NCBI GenBank assembly: GCA_019044685.2
Contig: JAGTXX020000005.1
Coordinates: 62,001-126,000 of the forward strand
Source of the DNA: Nannochloris sp. 'desiccata'
Lineage: Eukaryota; Chlorophyta; Trebouxiophyceae; Chlorellales; Chlorellaceae
Reading direction: 5' to 3'
DNA: 64,000 nt
Shown: positions 43,313 to 54,498 of the stretch, one piece after another
How positions within the stretch are numbered: the stretch's first letter is position 1
Layout: each line of letters begins with the position of its first letter
Position numbers and translations under genes: made by a program
The notes under the pieces: model-generated
Seen by the model: only the letters and a program-made list of their open reading frames with translations
The model's database searches: none
Told to the model about the DNA's origin: nothing

Positions 43313-44166
43313 ATGACGTCTCAGTGCCTGCAGAACACCGTCTGCAGCGTCCGCGCATTCCAGAAGACACACGAAACACAACGCAATGTTATCGTAGCTG
43401 CTCCCTTTGCAGGCCGTATTCGCGCATTGTCCACTGGTGAGTGATAAATAAATTTCGTTCTCTCCCTCCCCTCGTCAATCAACTGATCAATCGCCTCTTC
43501 ATAGCAAACTATACCAGCTCCTGCCTCGATAGATGTAACCATCGATGCCATTTGCCAAACATATTCTCAAATGATCCTCTTAATTAATTTTCTACAGGCC
43601 TTCGTAGTAATTCCTCTTGTTCTCAGCAGCTCTCGTCCCGCCAGCTGTTTGTAACCGCCCGTGCCTCCTCCTCTGGCGACGCTTATGTGGGCAGCCTTAT
43701 CGGCACTGGCCTTAAATTCGCCATTGTAGTCGGTCGTTTCAACGACCTCGTCACTAAACTCCTTTTGCAAGGCGCTCTTGAACATTTCGAACGTCACGGC
43801 GTCCCAACTTCCGACGTTGATGTCGCTTGGGTCCCCGGTTCTTTTGAGCTTCCAGTTGTTGCTAAAGCCATGGCAAAGAGCGGGAAATACGATGCAGTGA
43901 TTGCTATTGGTGTAGTCGTACGTGGTGCCACTGCTCATTATGATGCTGTTGTAGGTGGCGCTACATCTGGAGTGCTTAATGCTTCTACCGACTCGGGCAT
44001 CCCGGTAATTTTTGGAGTCTTGACATGTGATACAATGGAGCAGGCTATGGATCGTGCTGGTGGTAAAGTAGGGAATAAAGGTGGTGAAGCTGCTGTCACA
44101 GCGATAGAGACGGCAAATTTGTTGAAAGAGCTGAGACAAGAAGGAAAAGCTGCCGAGCCTTGGTAA
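43313..44166 (+). CDS. ribH: 6,7-dimethyl-8-ribityllumazine synthase, plastid
   Basis: Exons 43313-43436 and 43598-44166 join in phase 1 to give 230 residues. The first 75 or so residues are a Ser/Arg-rich plastid transit peptide. The enzyme core follows: VGRFNDLVTKLLLQGA, the active-site SFELP, IAIGVVVRGATAHYD with the catalytic His, FGVLTCDTMEQA and a final KGGEAAVTAIE. It makes the last intermediate of riboflavin synthesis. An FMN-dependent oxidase lies just across the shared 299-bp promoter, but a functional link is probably accidental. Confidence 0.95.
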
Positions 44167-44487
44167 TTTTATCTCATCTTTTTTTTTTCTCTGTTTACAA
44201 AACGTATATATGAAAATCAATGTCTCGTTTCTTCTTCGAGATTTCTTGATTAAATCGTATTTGAACTATTTTGTAATGGTATATAGTAACGTTTTCAAAA
44301 TGGGGCTTTAATGCAAAATTGTATTGTCAATACGAGAAAATTTTTGTAGACTGTAAAACGACACCTTTTGAGATATTTTCATTTGAGGATAGAGCCGCGA
44401 AATTGTGCTTAGTAAGTAGCATATGTACACTGTTTGATGTGCATTGGTTTTGATTTCTTTGAAGTTTCTTTATTTTGCCAGAAGGAC
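44167..44487. other. Convergent intergenic region, no gene seen
   Basis: This 321-bp spacer between the 3' ends of ribH and the fasciclin gene is AT-rich. It has TGTAA near 44272 and 44353 on the plus strand. Confidence 0.45.
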
Positions 44488-45667
44488 TTACTTGGCTCCA
44501 TCACCGATTATAATATCACCAGGACGCTCCAATTCTGTGCCTTCCCTTACGATCGCTCTTGCCCTTTCGATGGCTCCAGGTTCTTCGATTAACTGCTCAT
44601 CATAATCATAATCATAATCATCATCCTCACCAAGTATAAATTCAACTGTTTCATCTGCCGCAGCAGCAGCACCATCGCCCCTACTCAATGGGAAGTTGGC
44701 CGGGATCAAGACCTGGTTAATGATATGGACGATAGCCTTTCCAGCTGGGATATCAGCACGTACAACAAGTGCGTTTGGTGCATCTTGGCCAGTAGGGTCG
44801 AGTAATACATCACCTTGTCTTTTTATAACAGTAATCGTTTCTCCCTCGTTTTGGGTGGGAAGTTCCTGACCGTTTGTAAGAGAAGACGCGGTTGCAGCAA
44901 CACCAGGAACCAAGTGGTAGGACAAAACGAGACTTGCAAGATCAGGTTGGGCGATTAATTGATCAGCGGTAATGTCGTACGCACTGAGGAACGAGGCAAA
45001 GGCATCATTGCTGGGGGCAAAGGCAGTCGCCACGAGGTTCTCATCAATCAAAGCCTCGGCAAGACCAACAGCAGAAGCGACCTCTAGCAAAGTGGAGAGT
45101 TGGGGGGTTGCAATTACCGCTGCAGCGATGTTGGGGAAGGTCTCTGCGGTAGCAGTTGCGGTAGCAGTGGCGGTGGCATCAGCACGAGCAGTATCAGCTT
45201 CATCAGGAGTGACGGTTGTAGAGGGGGCACGTACCTCAGGTTGTTGGCGAGGTGCGCGAGCTGCAACATATGAAAATAAGTTTAGTCTTTTGGGAGCCGA
45301 GCGAAAACATGAAAGAAGCGTTGCTCACCTTGTTGCTGTTGCTGTTGTTGTTGTTGTTGGAGATAGGAATGCCACTTGTTGAAGAAGTCCAAGAAGAACG
45401 TAGCCTCAGTAACTGCATTAACAATACAACACAGAACGCAAGTTAGTAAGAGGAAAGTTCGGCATGAAAGAGACTGCCCAGCCCCTTCAATTTGTGCCTT
45501 GGACGTGCTTTCAGGCCATCGCCTTTGCCTTGGACGGCTTTAGTGCCCACAAATACATCATAAATGCGCTATAGGGTGTACAACAAAGGACGAAAGGGAG
45601 TATTTGTACCTTGAGTTTGGACCAGCAATGCCGTCACAACAAGAATGGCGACCTTGTTAGCCTTCAT
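44488..45667 (-). CDS. Secreted fasciclin (FAS1) domain protein
   Basis: Exons 45667-45610, 45412-45329 and 45260-44488 join in phase 1 at both introns to give 304 residues. Exon 1 encodes only the signal peptide (MKANKVAILVVTALLVQTQ). Exon 2 is a 28-residue piece ending in ten Gln. Exon 3 holds an Ala/Thr repeat linker (ATATATATA) and a FAS1 domain: FPNIAAAVIATPQL, LVATAFAPSNDAFASF (H1 motif), YHLVPG and INQVLIPANF (H2 motif). The C-terminus is acidic with a YDYDYD run. FAS1 proteins act in cell adhesion and matrix. It is the first of three adjacent minus-strand secreted-protein genes with signal-peptide exons. Confidence 0.88.
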
Positions 45668-46643
45668 TGTGCCTTTGATTTAAGTCTAGGAGATTATTAA
45701 ACGTGAACAAAGTGAGTAAAGAAACTACGGTGAAGGAAGATCAAGGGGTGGTGGAGGAGTTTCCCGCTTTATTTTAATCCTCGATGAATTTGCAGACGTG
45801 GCTTCCCTGCATGCAAGATCTACGTTTTCTTTCCATATTGGGATTTTTTTCTAGGACGGACTCGAAAAGGGGAAGGCTGCCCCTAAATTAGGAACGATAT
45901 GTCTTTCGAACTATGTATTCTCCCATATCCTCCTCTTGATATCTAAAGATCTCCATTTTTTCTTCTGGATGGATGGATTGGAGAAAATGCATCTTTGCAA
46001 TATTTCCGACAGGACACCTGGTGATTGTTCCAGAGAGGATAAAAACAAATCTTTCGTATAATTGAGAGGCCTGTTTGTAAACAAACGAAGAGAGACGTTA
46101 CATGAAGATGGATCATTAATTAATCGTAAACGGGATCAAACAAACGGGAAATTAAATTCTTAGCCGCTAAAACGTTGCACGGGCAAAAACAAACAACGCT
46201 GCTGTCCTCAGCAAACTAATAGCGAGCTAAAGTAAAACCTTGTGAAATTAATTAACGTGTGCCGCACTTTTAATAAAAATATGTGAAGTACTCAACTTGG
46301 CAGTGTATCAAGTGTCTCTGCGAAAAGGTGGGGGTGAGTGGGTAGAAAAATGGAGGAAAGTTTTCCACGTTAGATGCTGCGATAAAAGGGACCGGGGACT
46401 TCTTTTTTATTTTGTTGGGGAAAGGGAAGGGGTAGAGTTAATTCTCGGCAGGAAAAATTTGTGCTGAGAACATGCTTCCCAATTAAGGGTAGTGAATCAG
46501 GGGAAAGGGTAAACGAAACATCCTGGACCTTTAGAAAAGCTTCCAGGAAAGTTTAAAAAATCAGGGGAGGGGAAGGGGTAATTGAATATCAGTTTTTAAA
46601 AATTAATTTTTTGATTGATATTGGGATGAGAGAGACTATTTCT
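45668..46643. other. Long 5' flank of the fasciclin gene, no gene seen
   Basis: These 976 bp have no coding feature on either strand. They are unusually long for this gene-dense window and probably hold the promoter of the fasciclin gene and the 3' region of the glycoprotein gene. Confidence 0.45.
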
Positions 46644-47319
46644 CTAGCCGTGTTTCTCAGCGAAGGCTGCATGCTCTTCAGTAGCCTCAGCCAACAAGTC
46701 AGAGTGGTTGAAAGATGGAAGAACAAAAGTGAGGTTGGCCCCTGTGTGGTTGAATTTGGGAAGCTCAATTGAGTGGTTGAAGGTAGGAAGAGTAAAAGTA
46801 GGAAGCTCAAACTTTTTGCCTTCCTCTGCAGCATCATGAGCTGGCTTGGTATAGTTGAAGAGAGCCTGGTGAATATCGCTGTAGTTGTAAGTGGTTGCTT
46901 CACCTTCACTACTGTGGTTGAAAAGGCTGGAGACATGGCCAGAGAGCTCCTCAAGGTAAGCATTGGTCTTGTTCCAGGTGTGATTGTAGAGGGAGACGAC
47001 GACTTCAGGAACCTCGACGGTGTAGTTGTGGAGGGAGGCGGTATAATTCTTCAAGGATGCGTAGATATCAGCAGAGTGTTCTTGGTGGTTGTACTCGATT
47101 TCTTCAGAAGACTTGAGAAATCTGCCAGCTTGGGCACCTGCAGCAGAAATCAGGTGGAAAAAGAGGCGGCAGTCACAGAAAAGTGTTAAGATAGTCAATT
47201 GAGTGAATGGTAGGTTACATGCGGGTCGAAACATGGTGGTTTAGAGGGCAGAAGGCTTCAGTCTTACCAATGCACAATGCCATGAAAATGGCAAGGGGAA
47301 GGATTTTGGAGGGAGACAT
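46644..47319 (-). CDS. Secreted sequon-rich protein (FNHS/FNYT repeats)
   Basis: Exons 47319-47268 and 47137-46644 join in phase 1 to give 181 residues. Exon 1 encodes only the signal peptide MSPSKILPLAIFMALCI. The mature chain of about 160 residues holds eleven N-x-S/T glycosylation sequons, mostly in an irregular repeat of the form aromatic-N-H/Y-S/T (NYTAS, HNYTV, YNHTWNKT, LFNHSS, YNYSD, LFNYTK, TFNHSI, KFNHTG, NLTF, SFNHSD). It contains no cysteine after the signal. The spacing of roughly 12-20 residues and helix-friendly segments between repeats suggest a heavily glycosylated extracellular rod. No family is recognised. Confidence 0.8.
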
Positions 47320-47701
47320 GGTTAATTGGTGGTGGATGTTGGTAGAGAGGTTAAGGAGAGTAACTTGGAACAGAAAGACAGAGAGTTAGAGGGGGTTTTG
47401 AAGTAAAAGTGTGCTGCATTGCGCTGATGAATGAGAAGGCTAGCCAGATTGCTTTGACTTTCGACAAGGTTTGCGTGGCAAGTTTCTTAAACATTTTCAT
47501 GGGACATGCCAAATGATTTAAAATCGCTTTATTCAGAGTTCTTTTACTCCATGAGGAGGTAACTACGCACAATAATATTCATTAGATAAGTATAGGTTAT
47601 ATACAAGTGCTAGAGACGCAAATTAAACAAAACAACAAAAATTGATGTCTGCTGGGCGTTGGGCGGTGCCCTTCTCATTTCTCTATCTATTTACTTTAAA
47701 T
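47320..47701. other. Intergenic, promoter of sequon-rich gene
   Basis: This 382-bp spacer on the minus strand lies between the pyrophosphatase stop and the glycoprotein start. No further feature was recognised. Confidence 0.4.
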
Positions 47702-48904
47702 TTAGATCAAAGAAAACTCTTCAGTGTTGGCACGAGCCCCAGAACGAAGCTCATTGTAGAATCCATGTGTCTCCTCAATCACTCCCATGGCAAACTCTTT
47801 GTTCAAACATTGACCATCATATCCAAACTGATTAGCGGGCTTGCCATCAGGAATTTTGTAGTTCGTAAACCAGGTACGAATCTTCTCAAGCTCGCCAGGG
47901 AAGACTCGTTCAATATCTTCAACATCATTGACTTCAGCGGCATTGGGATCGTCAGTACGGATGGCAATTATCTTCCAATCGACTTCACCCTCATCAACCA
48001 TGGCAAAGGCGCAGAGAGGCTTGATTTTGTAGATACCCCCCGTCTGGCAGGCAACGTTCCCGATTTCGACAACGTCAACAGGATCATTATCGCCCTAAAG
48101 AAGACACGATTGATTGGAAATACTTTAGTTATGAAGCAGGAAGGCAGTGGTGGAACGAGGGGAAAATTAAGAACGCCCAACAAAAGAAAGATAAGAGGGA
48201 GGAACACTCAAGAAAAAGAAATGCTATATAGTCCCCAAACTGAACAAAACTAATGATATCTCTGCATTATTTGTGATTTTTTCCTTTTTTAATCTACTTA
48301 CTCCTGCGTTCAAGACGTTAGGGTCCTCCTCCTCGGGATCCTCCCAGGTTTGAGGAAGCATCCCGTAGTTCCAGTTGATGTTGTACGGATAGAACCTGAG
48401 CTTGTCGTCTTTAATATCCTGTTTAATAGGATTATATACCTCGTCAGTAATCAACTCAAACTTGGCAGTGGTTTCCTTGGGGATTTCGCACATATAATTA
48501 AGCGTGCCTTCTTCTTCGGCAAACAGGGGAACGTCATGCCAAGCAGAGATGGTGGTGTTTTTCGTGTTTTGGAAGATGCTAAAGTCCAGCGAACCAGGAG
48601 ATCCCTATACAGAGTTAACAGAAGTAAAATAGGGTTACCGTAGTAGATGCAAGAGGGTGATATAATACTATTGAGGATAGTACCTACCGTGGTGGTGGTC
48701 GTGTATTCGCTCAAGGCAGCGGAGGAAGCGGCAACGCCATGACCTGCACCCAGCAGCAATTGGAGAGGAAATAAAAGATGAGTAAACGATGTATTTGGGC
48801 ATATAGGCGTGCCAAGAGATGAAAAGAGCATCGAAAATCGCAGGCCTACCAGCGCAGAGAGCAATACACATAGCAGCAAAGAAGAGTAATTTGCTGGGAG
48901 CCAT
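47702..48904 (-). CDS. Family I inorganic pyrophosphatase with signal peptide
   Basis: Exons 48904-48850, 48743-48688, 48604-48302 and 48094-47702 join (phases 1, 0, 0) to give 268 residues. Exon 1 encodes only a signal peptide (MAPSKLLFFAAMCIALCA), and exon 2 an 18-residue Ala/Ser/Thr linker. The enzyme follows: WHDVPLFAEEEGTLNYMCEI, NPIKQDIKDDKLRFYP, NINWNYGMLPQTWEDP, the catalytic GDNDPVDVVEIG, DEGEVDWKIIAI and NDVEDIERVFPG, closing with the family-typical KPANQF. Active-site acidic residues are intact. Family I pyrophosphatases normally sit in the cytosol, plastid or mitochondrion. The hydrophobic leader here has no Arg/Ser-rich transit character, so secretory or luminal location is predicted. 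Confidence 0.92.
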
Positions 48905-49397
48905 GGTTCCTGGGGCGTTTCTCACTCTGTAGGCGGGGTATAAAAACAGAAAAATATATGGAATGGCAGAGTTTTAAGAAGAATAAATGATGTAGATTCT
49001 GCTGTGAAGCAAGAATAAGAATAATAAAGGAATAAAGTTTAAGCCAAGGTGCGGGAGAAATTCATCTGGGACAAGCCAAGAAATTTTTTCTTAGAATTTT
49101 CTTAGAAAAATTGAATTATAAAATTCCAATTTCGTTGCCATAGCTACTAGTATTACCTGCTGATGCTTCTCGCGGACTATTTCCGTTATACATATTTAAT
49201 GTAGGGTTAAAGAATATCAAGGTAATAGAATTGTAATAGGAGCTGCGAAATAATGCCGAGGTGTATATACTGGAGGTCGGCATATGAAGCAAATTTGCTT
49301 CATATGCCGATTTAAAGGAAAGTTAATAAAGGAAAGAATGCACTATTGCCGGAGACCCCGCGGCCAACGGCTTGAGAGGAAAATTAAGCGTCCCAGC
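48905..49397. other. Intergenic region with a long perfect palindrome
   Basis: This is the 5' flank of the pyrophosphatase gene and the 3' flank of the RING gene. It holds the 34-bp palindrome at 49277-49310 and no gene. Confidence 0.5.
49277..49310. repeat. 34-bp perfect palindrome
   Basis: TCGGCATATGAAGCAAA is followed immediately by its exact reverse complement, with no spacer and no mismatch over 17 bp per arm. Symmetry breaks at 49276 (G) and 49311 (T). It could form a hairpin in RNA or a cruciform in DNA. It lies about 370 bp upstream of the pyrophosphatase start. Confidence 0.9.
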
Positions 49398-50254
49398 TTA
49401 GGAGCCGTATATCTTAATGATTTGGCTCTGGTTATATGACTGCCGACATGTAGGACATTTATCGCACTGAACTAAACAGTCGTAACAATATGCATGACCA
49501 CAAGGAGCTGCCGCCATGGATTTTTCTGCACCACCACCCATTTCTTCTGAGCAGATGCCGCATTGCATGAGGCCTGTTTCTGGATTTCGAGACGAAAGGC
49601 TGCCTGTGCGACCCCATGTCTTGCTGCTGGGAGCTTGGGGAGGCAAGGAGGCGGAGGGTGAAGAAGCTTGCTGGGCCAGAGACGTTTGAACCGCCAATGC
49701 CATGTCGACGAATTCATCTCGTGGAATAGGCCCAAGATGCCTGAAAAAAATGCAAGGAAGAAATTTTAATTTTAATTGAAGGGACGGTGAGAAAGGCGGT
49801 AGAAAAAGTACATTTCAATTAAAATGAATCAAAGAGCTCTAGTTACAGCTTGTTTTCTTCTTCAAACCTACTCCATGTTAAGTCTTTCTTTCAATATTTT
49901 CAGCTCATCCACGCTCATTGCTTCAATTTGGGCCCTGGTGAAAGGGTTCCTGCCTGGAGAATACCCATCGAACACCGCTAGCGCTGGCACATGGACAACC
50001 CCAGAACTATACGTGGTTGAAGCAAATTGGGGATAATTGGTGGTGCTATTACTCTGTGCTCTGGATGGCGTGGTAGCTTGTGCTTCTATATCCCCAGCTG
50101 GCTCGTTTGAACGATCTTGTTCAGCTGCGGCAGCTGCCCGTTTTTCAGCACATTTACAAAGGCTATAAAATATTAATAAAACAATACCTATGATCGAGCC
50201 AATAGGTATGTAGATATATGAAGAAGAAGATTCAAGCAGGTGTCGACCGACCAT
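49398..50254 (-). CDS. Membrane-anchored RING-finger E3 ligase
   Basis: Exons 50254-49872 and 49740-49398 join in phase 2 (LNM-E-HLGPIP) to give 241 residues. A single N-terminal membrane helix (IYIPIGSIIGIVLLIFYSL) is followed by a KCAEKRAAAAAEQ stop-transfer stretch. The Ser/Thr-rich middle ends in a small helical motif (FTRAQIEAMSVDELKILKERL). The C-terminal RING is at about residues 190-235 (CGICSEEM...CGHAYCYDCLVQCDKCPTCR), a compact form with only about 13 residues between the first two Cys pairs. Probably a membrane ubiquitin ligase; its substrate and membrane are unknown. It is divergent from METTL26 with a 603-bp gap. Confidence 0.8.
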
Positions 50255-50857
50255 TCTTGGCTTGCAGCTGTCCTAGTTGCAAAAATCAACTAGTGAAAAA
50301 AATCTTTAATGATAGACGACAAAACTATTTTCAAGCCGCTTGACGCTGTGAATATAATTATGGTGTAGATATATTGGGGATACATAGAAAAGTTAAAGTT
50401 GTGGGAGGGCTATTTAACCCTCCGAAATGATTGTGGGCGGCTTCAGCAGCTTTTTCGAAAAGGAACGTTCCTTGTGCCTAGCTAGTGGTGAGGAATAGGC
50501 CGCATTCCACTTGTATTTTGCACATATGTCAGATGGATGTTCATGTCAATAAAAAAAAGATGCTCCAGGAAAATTAGCCGCACCCTCCAGCAAGCTGACA
50601 TGCTGCTACCCCTTGGCTGTCAGCCTTTGCCGCGCGGGAGCGGTGAAAATTAAAAATGGTAAAAGAAAGCTACTTTCTGGCCTTTTAAAACTAAAATTAC
50701 TAGTGAGAACTCCCTGTATTATAAACTTCGATATAGCTGCCAGACATTTCGCACCTGCTTGACCTGACGTATGCAGGTCACAAAATTGCCCCCAAATTAT
50801 TTACCAAAAGTCTCTTTAACCAAGCAGTCCCGCCAGTTGCGTGTTGCAATCCATAAC
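50255..50857. promoter_or_regulatory. Divergent region, RING ligase / METTL26
   Basis: These 603 bp between divergent starts show no gene on either strand. There are GC-rich patches (about 50600-50640) but no recognised motif. Confidence 0.35.
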
Positions 50858-51641
50858 ATGGCATCTGAGAACCGTTCTATGGATACCCATAGCTCCCATG
50901 GTCAGCGCATTGTAGCTGCTGCCGCTGAAAGGTGAGATGTAATCCAGTGAGTTGAAAGTAGAAAATTAAACAAAAAGTCTCTAGTTTGCTTCAAGCAGAG
51001 AATCCATTTTATTTTCCTACAAGTATCCGTATCGTATCTGCAGGAACAAAGAGCCAATTCTAGAGGTATTTAAAAAATTTTTACGAAATCAATCACCCGC
51101 CGCCGCCGCTGAGGCCAAAACAATTTTAGAAATTGCTAGTGGCACAGGCCAGCACGCCGCTTACTTTTCCCAGTCATTCCCTGATCTAACATGGCAACCT
51201 ACAGAAGCAACTGTAGAATCTTTCGGCAGCATCACAGCCTGGGCAGAAGGTCTCTCTAATATAGCTCAACCACCACTATTGCTAGATGCTTCTTCGCCAA
51301 CAGACCAGTGGCCAGTCGCTCCAGAGTCCTGCGTCGCTGTTGTATGCGTGAATATGACACATATTAGTCCCTGGGAAGCCACACAAGGTCTGTTAGCGGG
51401 TTCAGGTAGGGTTTTGGGCAGTGGTGGCCAACTATTTATATACGGACCTTTCTTTGTTGATGGCAAGCCAACCACCGAGAGCAATGCCGCCTTTGATCGC
51501 AGTTTAAGAGCACATAACAGCAGCTGGGGACTTCGAGATGTTGCAGATGTAGATGCATGTGCTGCAAAAGCAGGTTTAGTGAGAAATGAAATGCTTTTCA
51601 TGCCGGCAAATAACTTTACATTAATTTACAGCAAAAACTGA
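50858..51641 (+). CDS. METTL26/DUF938 methyltransferase-like protein
   Basis: Exons 50858-50931 and 51044-51641 join in phase 2 (AAE-R-NKEPILEVF) to give 223 residues. The S-adenosylmethionine site is ILEIASGTGQHAAYF, preceded by the family start AAERNKEPIL. Later motifs are FPDLTWQPTE, CVNMTHISPWEAT, LGSGGQLFIYGPF and SWGLRDVADVDACAAKAG. The protein belongs to DUF938, found in bacteria, animals (METTL26) and algae. Its substrate is unknown. No targeting signal is seen. Confidence 0.9.
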
Positions 51642-51775
51642 GCAGTCCACTGTAGTATTCAAATTTGATGTTTATTCTATTCAGATATTGTATTACATCA
51701 TCATAACAGTTTCTAGTATTACATCACGTCAAGTGTCGTGATCAAATTCAAAATATTCTTCTAACAGCTCTCTCT

Positions 51776-54498
51776 CTAAGCACCGCCACCACCACCACCA
51801 GCAGCCTTCTTTGCTGCAACCGCAGTCTCCAACCTATCTGCCATCTGAGCACACTCTTGCTTAGAAACCAACACATTCAAAGTACCCCTACCACGCCAGC
51901 AAACAATAGCTATAGGCGCATTGGAAGCTAAGCCACCTTCAGCATCGCCCTCACCTGCAAGCTCAAGGCCGGCAACGTCTTCAGCTCGGAGAGTCGCTAC
52001 ACAGCAGCCGTATTCGACGGCAGCGAGCTGCTCAAGGGTAGAGGGGTCGTGGAAATGAAAACGGGTTTTAGTGGGGGCGAAAGCGGGAGCAGCGGTTTCT
52101 TCTTTTGTCTCTTCAGTTTCAATGGCGGCGGTATCAGCAGCAACAGGGACTGCTTCCCCAATTCCCAGTGTTGCATCTGCCACATCAACATCTTGAGGAG
52201 GTGCAGTGGCAGCGGCACCTTCTGCTCCTTTCCCAGCAACATCAGCAGCACCGCCACCATCAGAGAGTTCACCTTCAGCTGCCTCAGATTTCCTCTTTGT
52301 GATATGCACTTTCACCTCTTCAGGCAACCCGATTGCTCTTTCATTCAACACTTTGATGAACTCCTCTACAGTCGGTTGAAATCTCTGTCTTGTCATGTGA
52401 GGCAATAAGTTTGGCAGTCCTTCTTGGGAAATACGATAATTGGTCTTTAACAACTTTTCTTTATTTTCTTGCCTTTCAAACATTTTCAGGCCACCAGCAG
52501 TGACTTTCAATTGCTCTTTGGCGTCCATTCTGAGCAACAATTTGCAGCCGGGGCTGATATAAGATAATCTTTTAGGCCTAGCGTCTGTGGAGCGGGAAAT
52601 TAGAGAGTCTGGCATAGCACAAGCAGGGCCAAGGCCATATGCAGCACGTATTGCTGCAATTTCTTCCTTATCATTGAAAGGAATGATGGGATCTATGCCA
52701 CGCCATCTAGCAGTACTACGACGATTTTGATTTTGGTTTGGTTGTTCGTCTTGAGCTGCGGTAGAATCTCCTCCAGCAGCACCTTCAGTAGCACTAGCAC
52801 TAGCACCAGCAGCAGCAGCAGCTTCTTCTGCTCTCATAGTACCGAGGTCACGGGCGCCTCCGCCACGGACACCCCAATCAGGTAAGACTTTAGGAGGAGG
52901 CGTCGGTTTGACCTTCTCCGCGAGTTTAACTTCTTCTACATCAGGCTCTTTAGATGCATCAGCCACAGCTTCGCCTTCAGCAGGAGCTGCTTCGCCTTCA
53001 GCACCAGCACCGTCAGTCGCCACTGCTTTCTCTGCACCAGCAGCTGCTTTCTTTTTATCCCACTTGCTAGGTCCTCTATGTTCCAAACTAGGGTACTGCA
53101 AATTTTCTATCGGTGCCACTTTCTCTAGAACACAAACAAAAAACCCTCCTGTGTTTTGATGATGAGGTAAATATCTCATGCAATGTTCGAGACCTAGGTT
53201 TCCATTATCTTCACCGGGAAACATACTAGGATCTAATTTAAATCCGTTTTTACCTTCTTCCCAGTTAGAAAACCATCCATTTTTATCTTGAACCTTCCAT
53301 GTAAGTAGCCCTTTTTGTCTTTTCAAAGCAGGAAGCTGAGAAGAAACATCAATAAGTTTCATGGATCCTTTGGTGCGGCGTAAGACTTCGGCTACAACTG
53401 CTTCATCCTCGATAGGATTGAATGTGCAGGTGGAATACACCATTTTACCACCTACTTTGAGTAATTCACAAGCACGTAAAGTAATTCGGAGCTGAAGCAT
53501 GTGGAGACCATTGCCGCTATTTGAATTCCATCTCCGCCAAATGTCAGGTTGTTTACGAATAGTCCCATCTCCAGAGCAGGGGACATCACATAAAATACGG
53601 TCGTATAAAACGTGGATATCGGTAGAAGATGGGTCCAAGTCCCAAAGTAACGGGAAATTTTGCGCATCGTGATTCGTAACAAAATACGCTGGGCTTCTCA
53701 TCCTTTGTGTTTGATGAGTAAGCATATTGCAACGCTGTGCATCAGCGTCATTGGCAACGACCACTCCCGTAGGTTCATCATTGCCGACATGGAGTGCTTC
53801 CAGAAGCTGCGCAGTTTTTGAGCCAGGGGCAGCACACATGTCAAGAACACGGTGATGAGGCTGAGCGTCTAGAAATAAAGGAGGGACCATAGAGACAGCT
53901 TCTTGCCTGGTGATAGCCCCAATTTCAGTTTCACGCTTCATAAATTCGTGTAAATTTTTGAGTATCGGGATTTTACGGAGCTGGGTGCGACTGAAATCGT
54001 ATTGCCAGCCGAGCTTGTCGGGGTACCAGGGCAACACTGAAGGAGGGTTTATTACCTCTCCATCGATCGTAATAGGCCCAGAAGAGAATTCAGCAAAGAA
54101 ATCTGACTCTAATCTAGAGCGAAGAGCATCAGCAAATCTCCCTTTACCGTTGATACGAAAGGTGAGCGGGAGCTGCAAGCGGAGTGTTGCCAAAAAATCG
54201 TTCCATTCTTCCGGAGGGCAGATTCCTTGGGTTTTATAATATTCTTCAAAGGCTGGACACTCGTCAGATGCACCATCATGCTGTGTACGGGATCTTTTGT
54301 TTGCATCCCACGTATCTTCACGACCACCCCGGGAGCCAAAATCACGATTGAATTGCCGCTTCTGCATTAGTTAAGAAAAAAGGAAATTTTAGTTTAGATG
54401 GGTCAAGTAGAGTACTCAAAAGATTATTAATAGAAGAATGCATATGGAAATAGACTTACTCCGCCCCCACGTCCTCCTCGACCTCGACCTCTGCCCAT
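51776..54498 (-). CDS. NSUN2: tRNA (cytosine-5) methyltransferase NSUN2/Trm4
   Basis: Exons 54498-54460 (13 codons, MGRGRGRGGRGGG) and 54361-51776 join in phase 0 to give 874 residues. The catalytic domain shows VLPWYPDKLGWQ, the SAM loop MCAAPGSKTAQLLE, VANDADAQRCNML, the DVPCSGDGTIRK motif with one cysteine and the catalytic STCTFNP cysteine. It then runs to the family C-terminal module (LISRSTDARPKRLSYIS). NSUN2 makes m5C in tRNA and other RNA in the nucleus. An Ala/Glu-rich insert of about 130 residues (about 440-570) and a C-terminal Gly tail (GGGGGGA) are specific to this protein. It is divergent from atpG across 259 bp. Confidence 0.95.

Noticed and set aside
46773..47189. Plus-strand frame antisense to the sequon-rich gene
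   Set aside because: It is the complementary shadow of a gene with a signal peptide and a good intron; no independent support.
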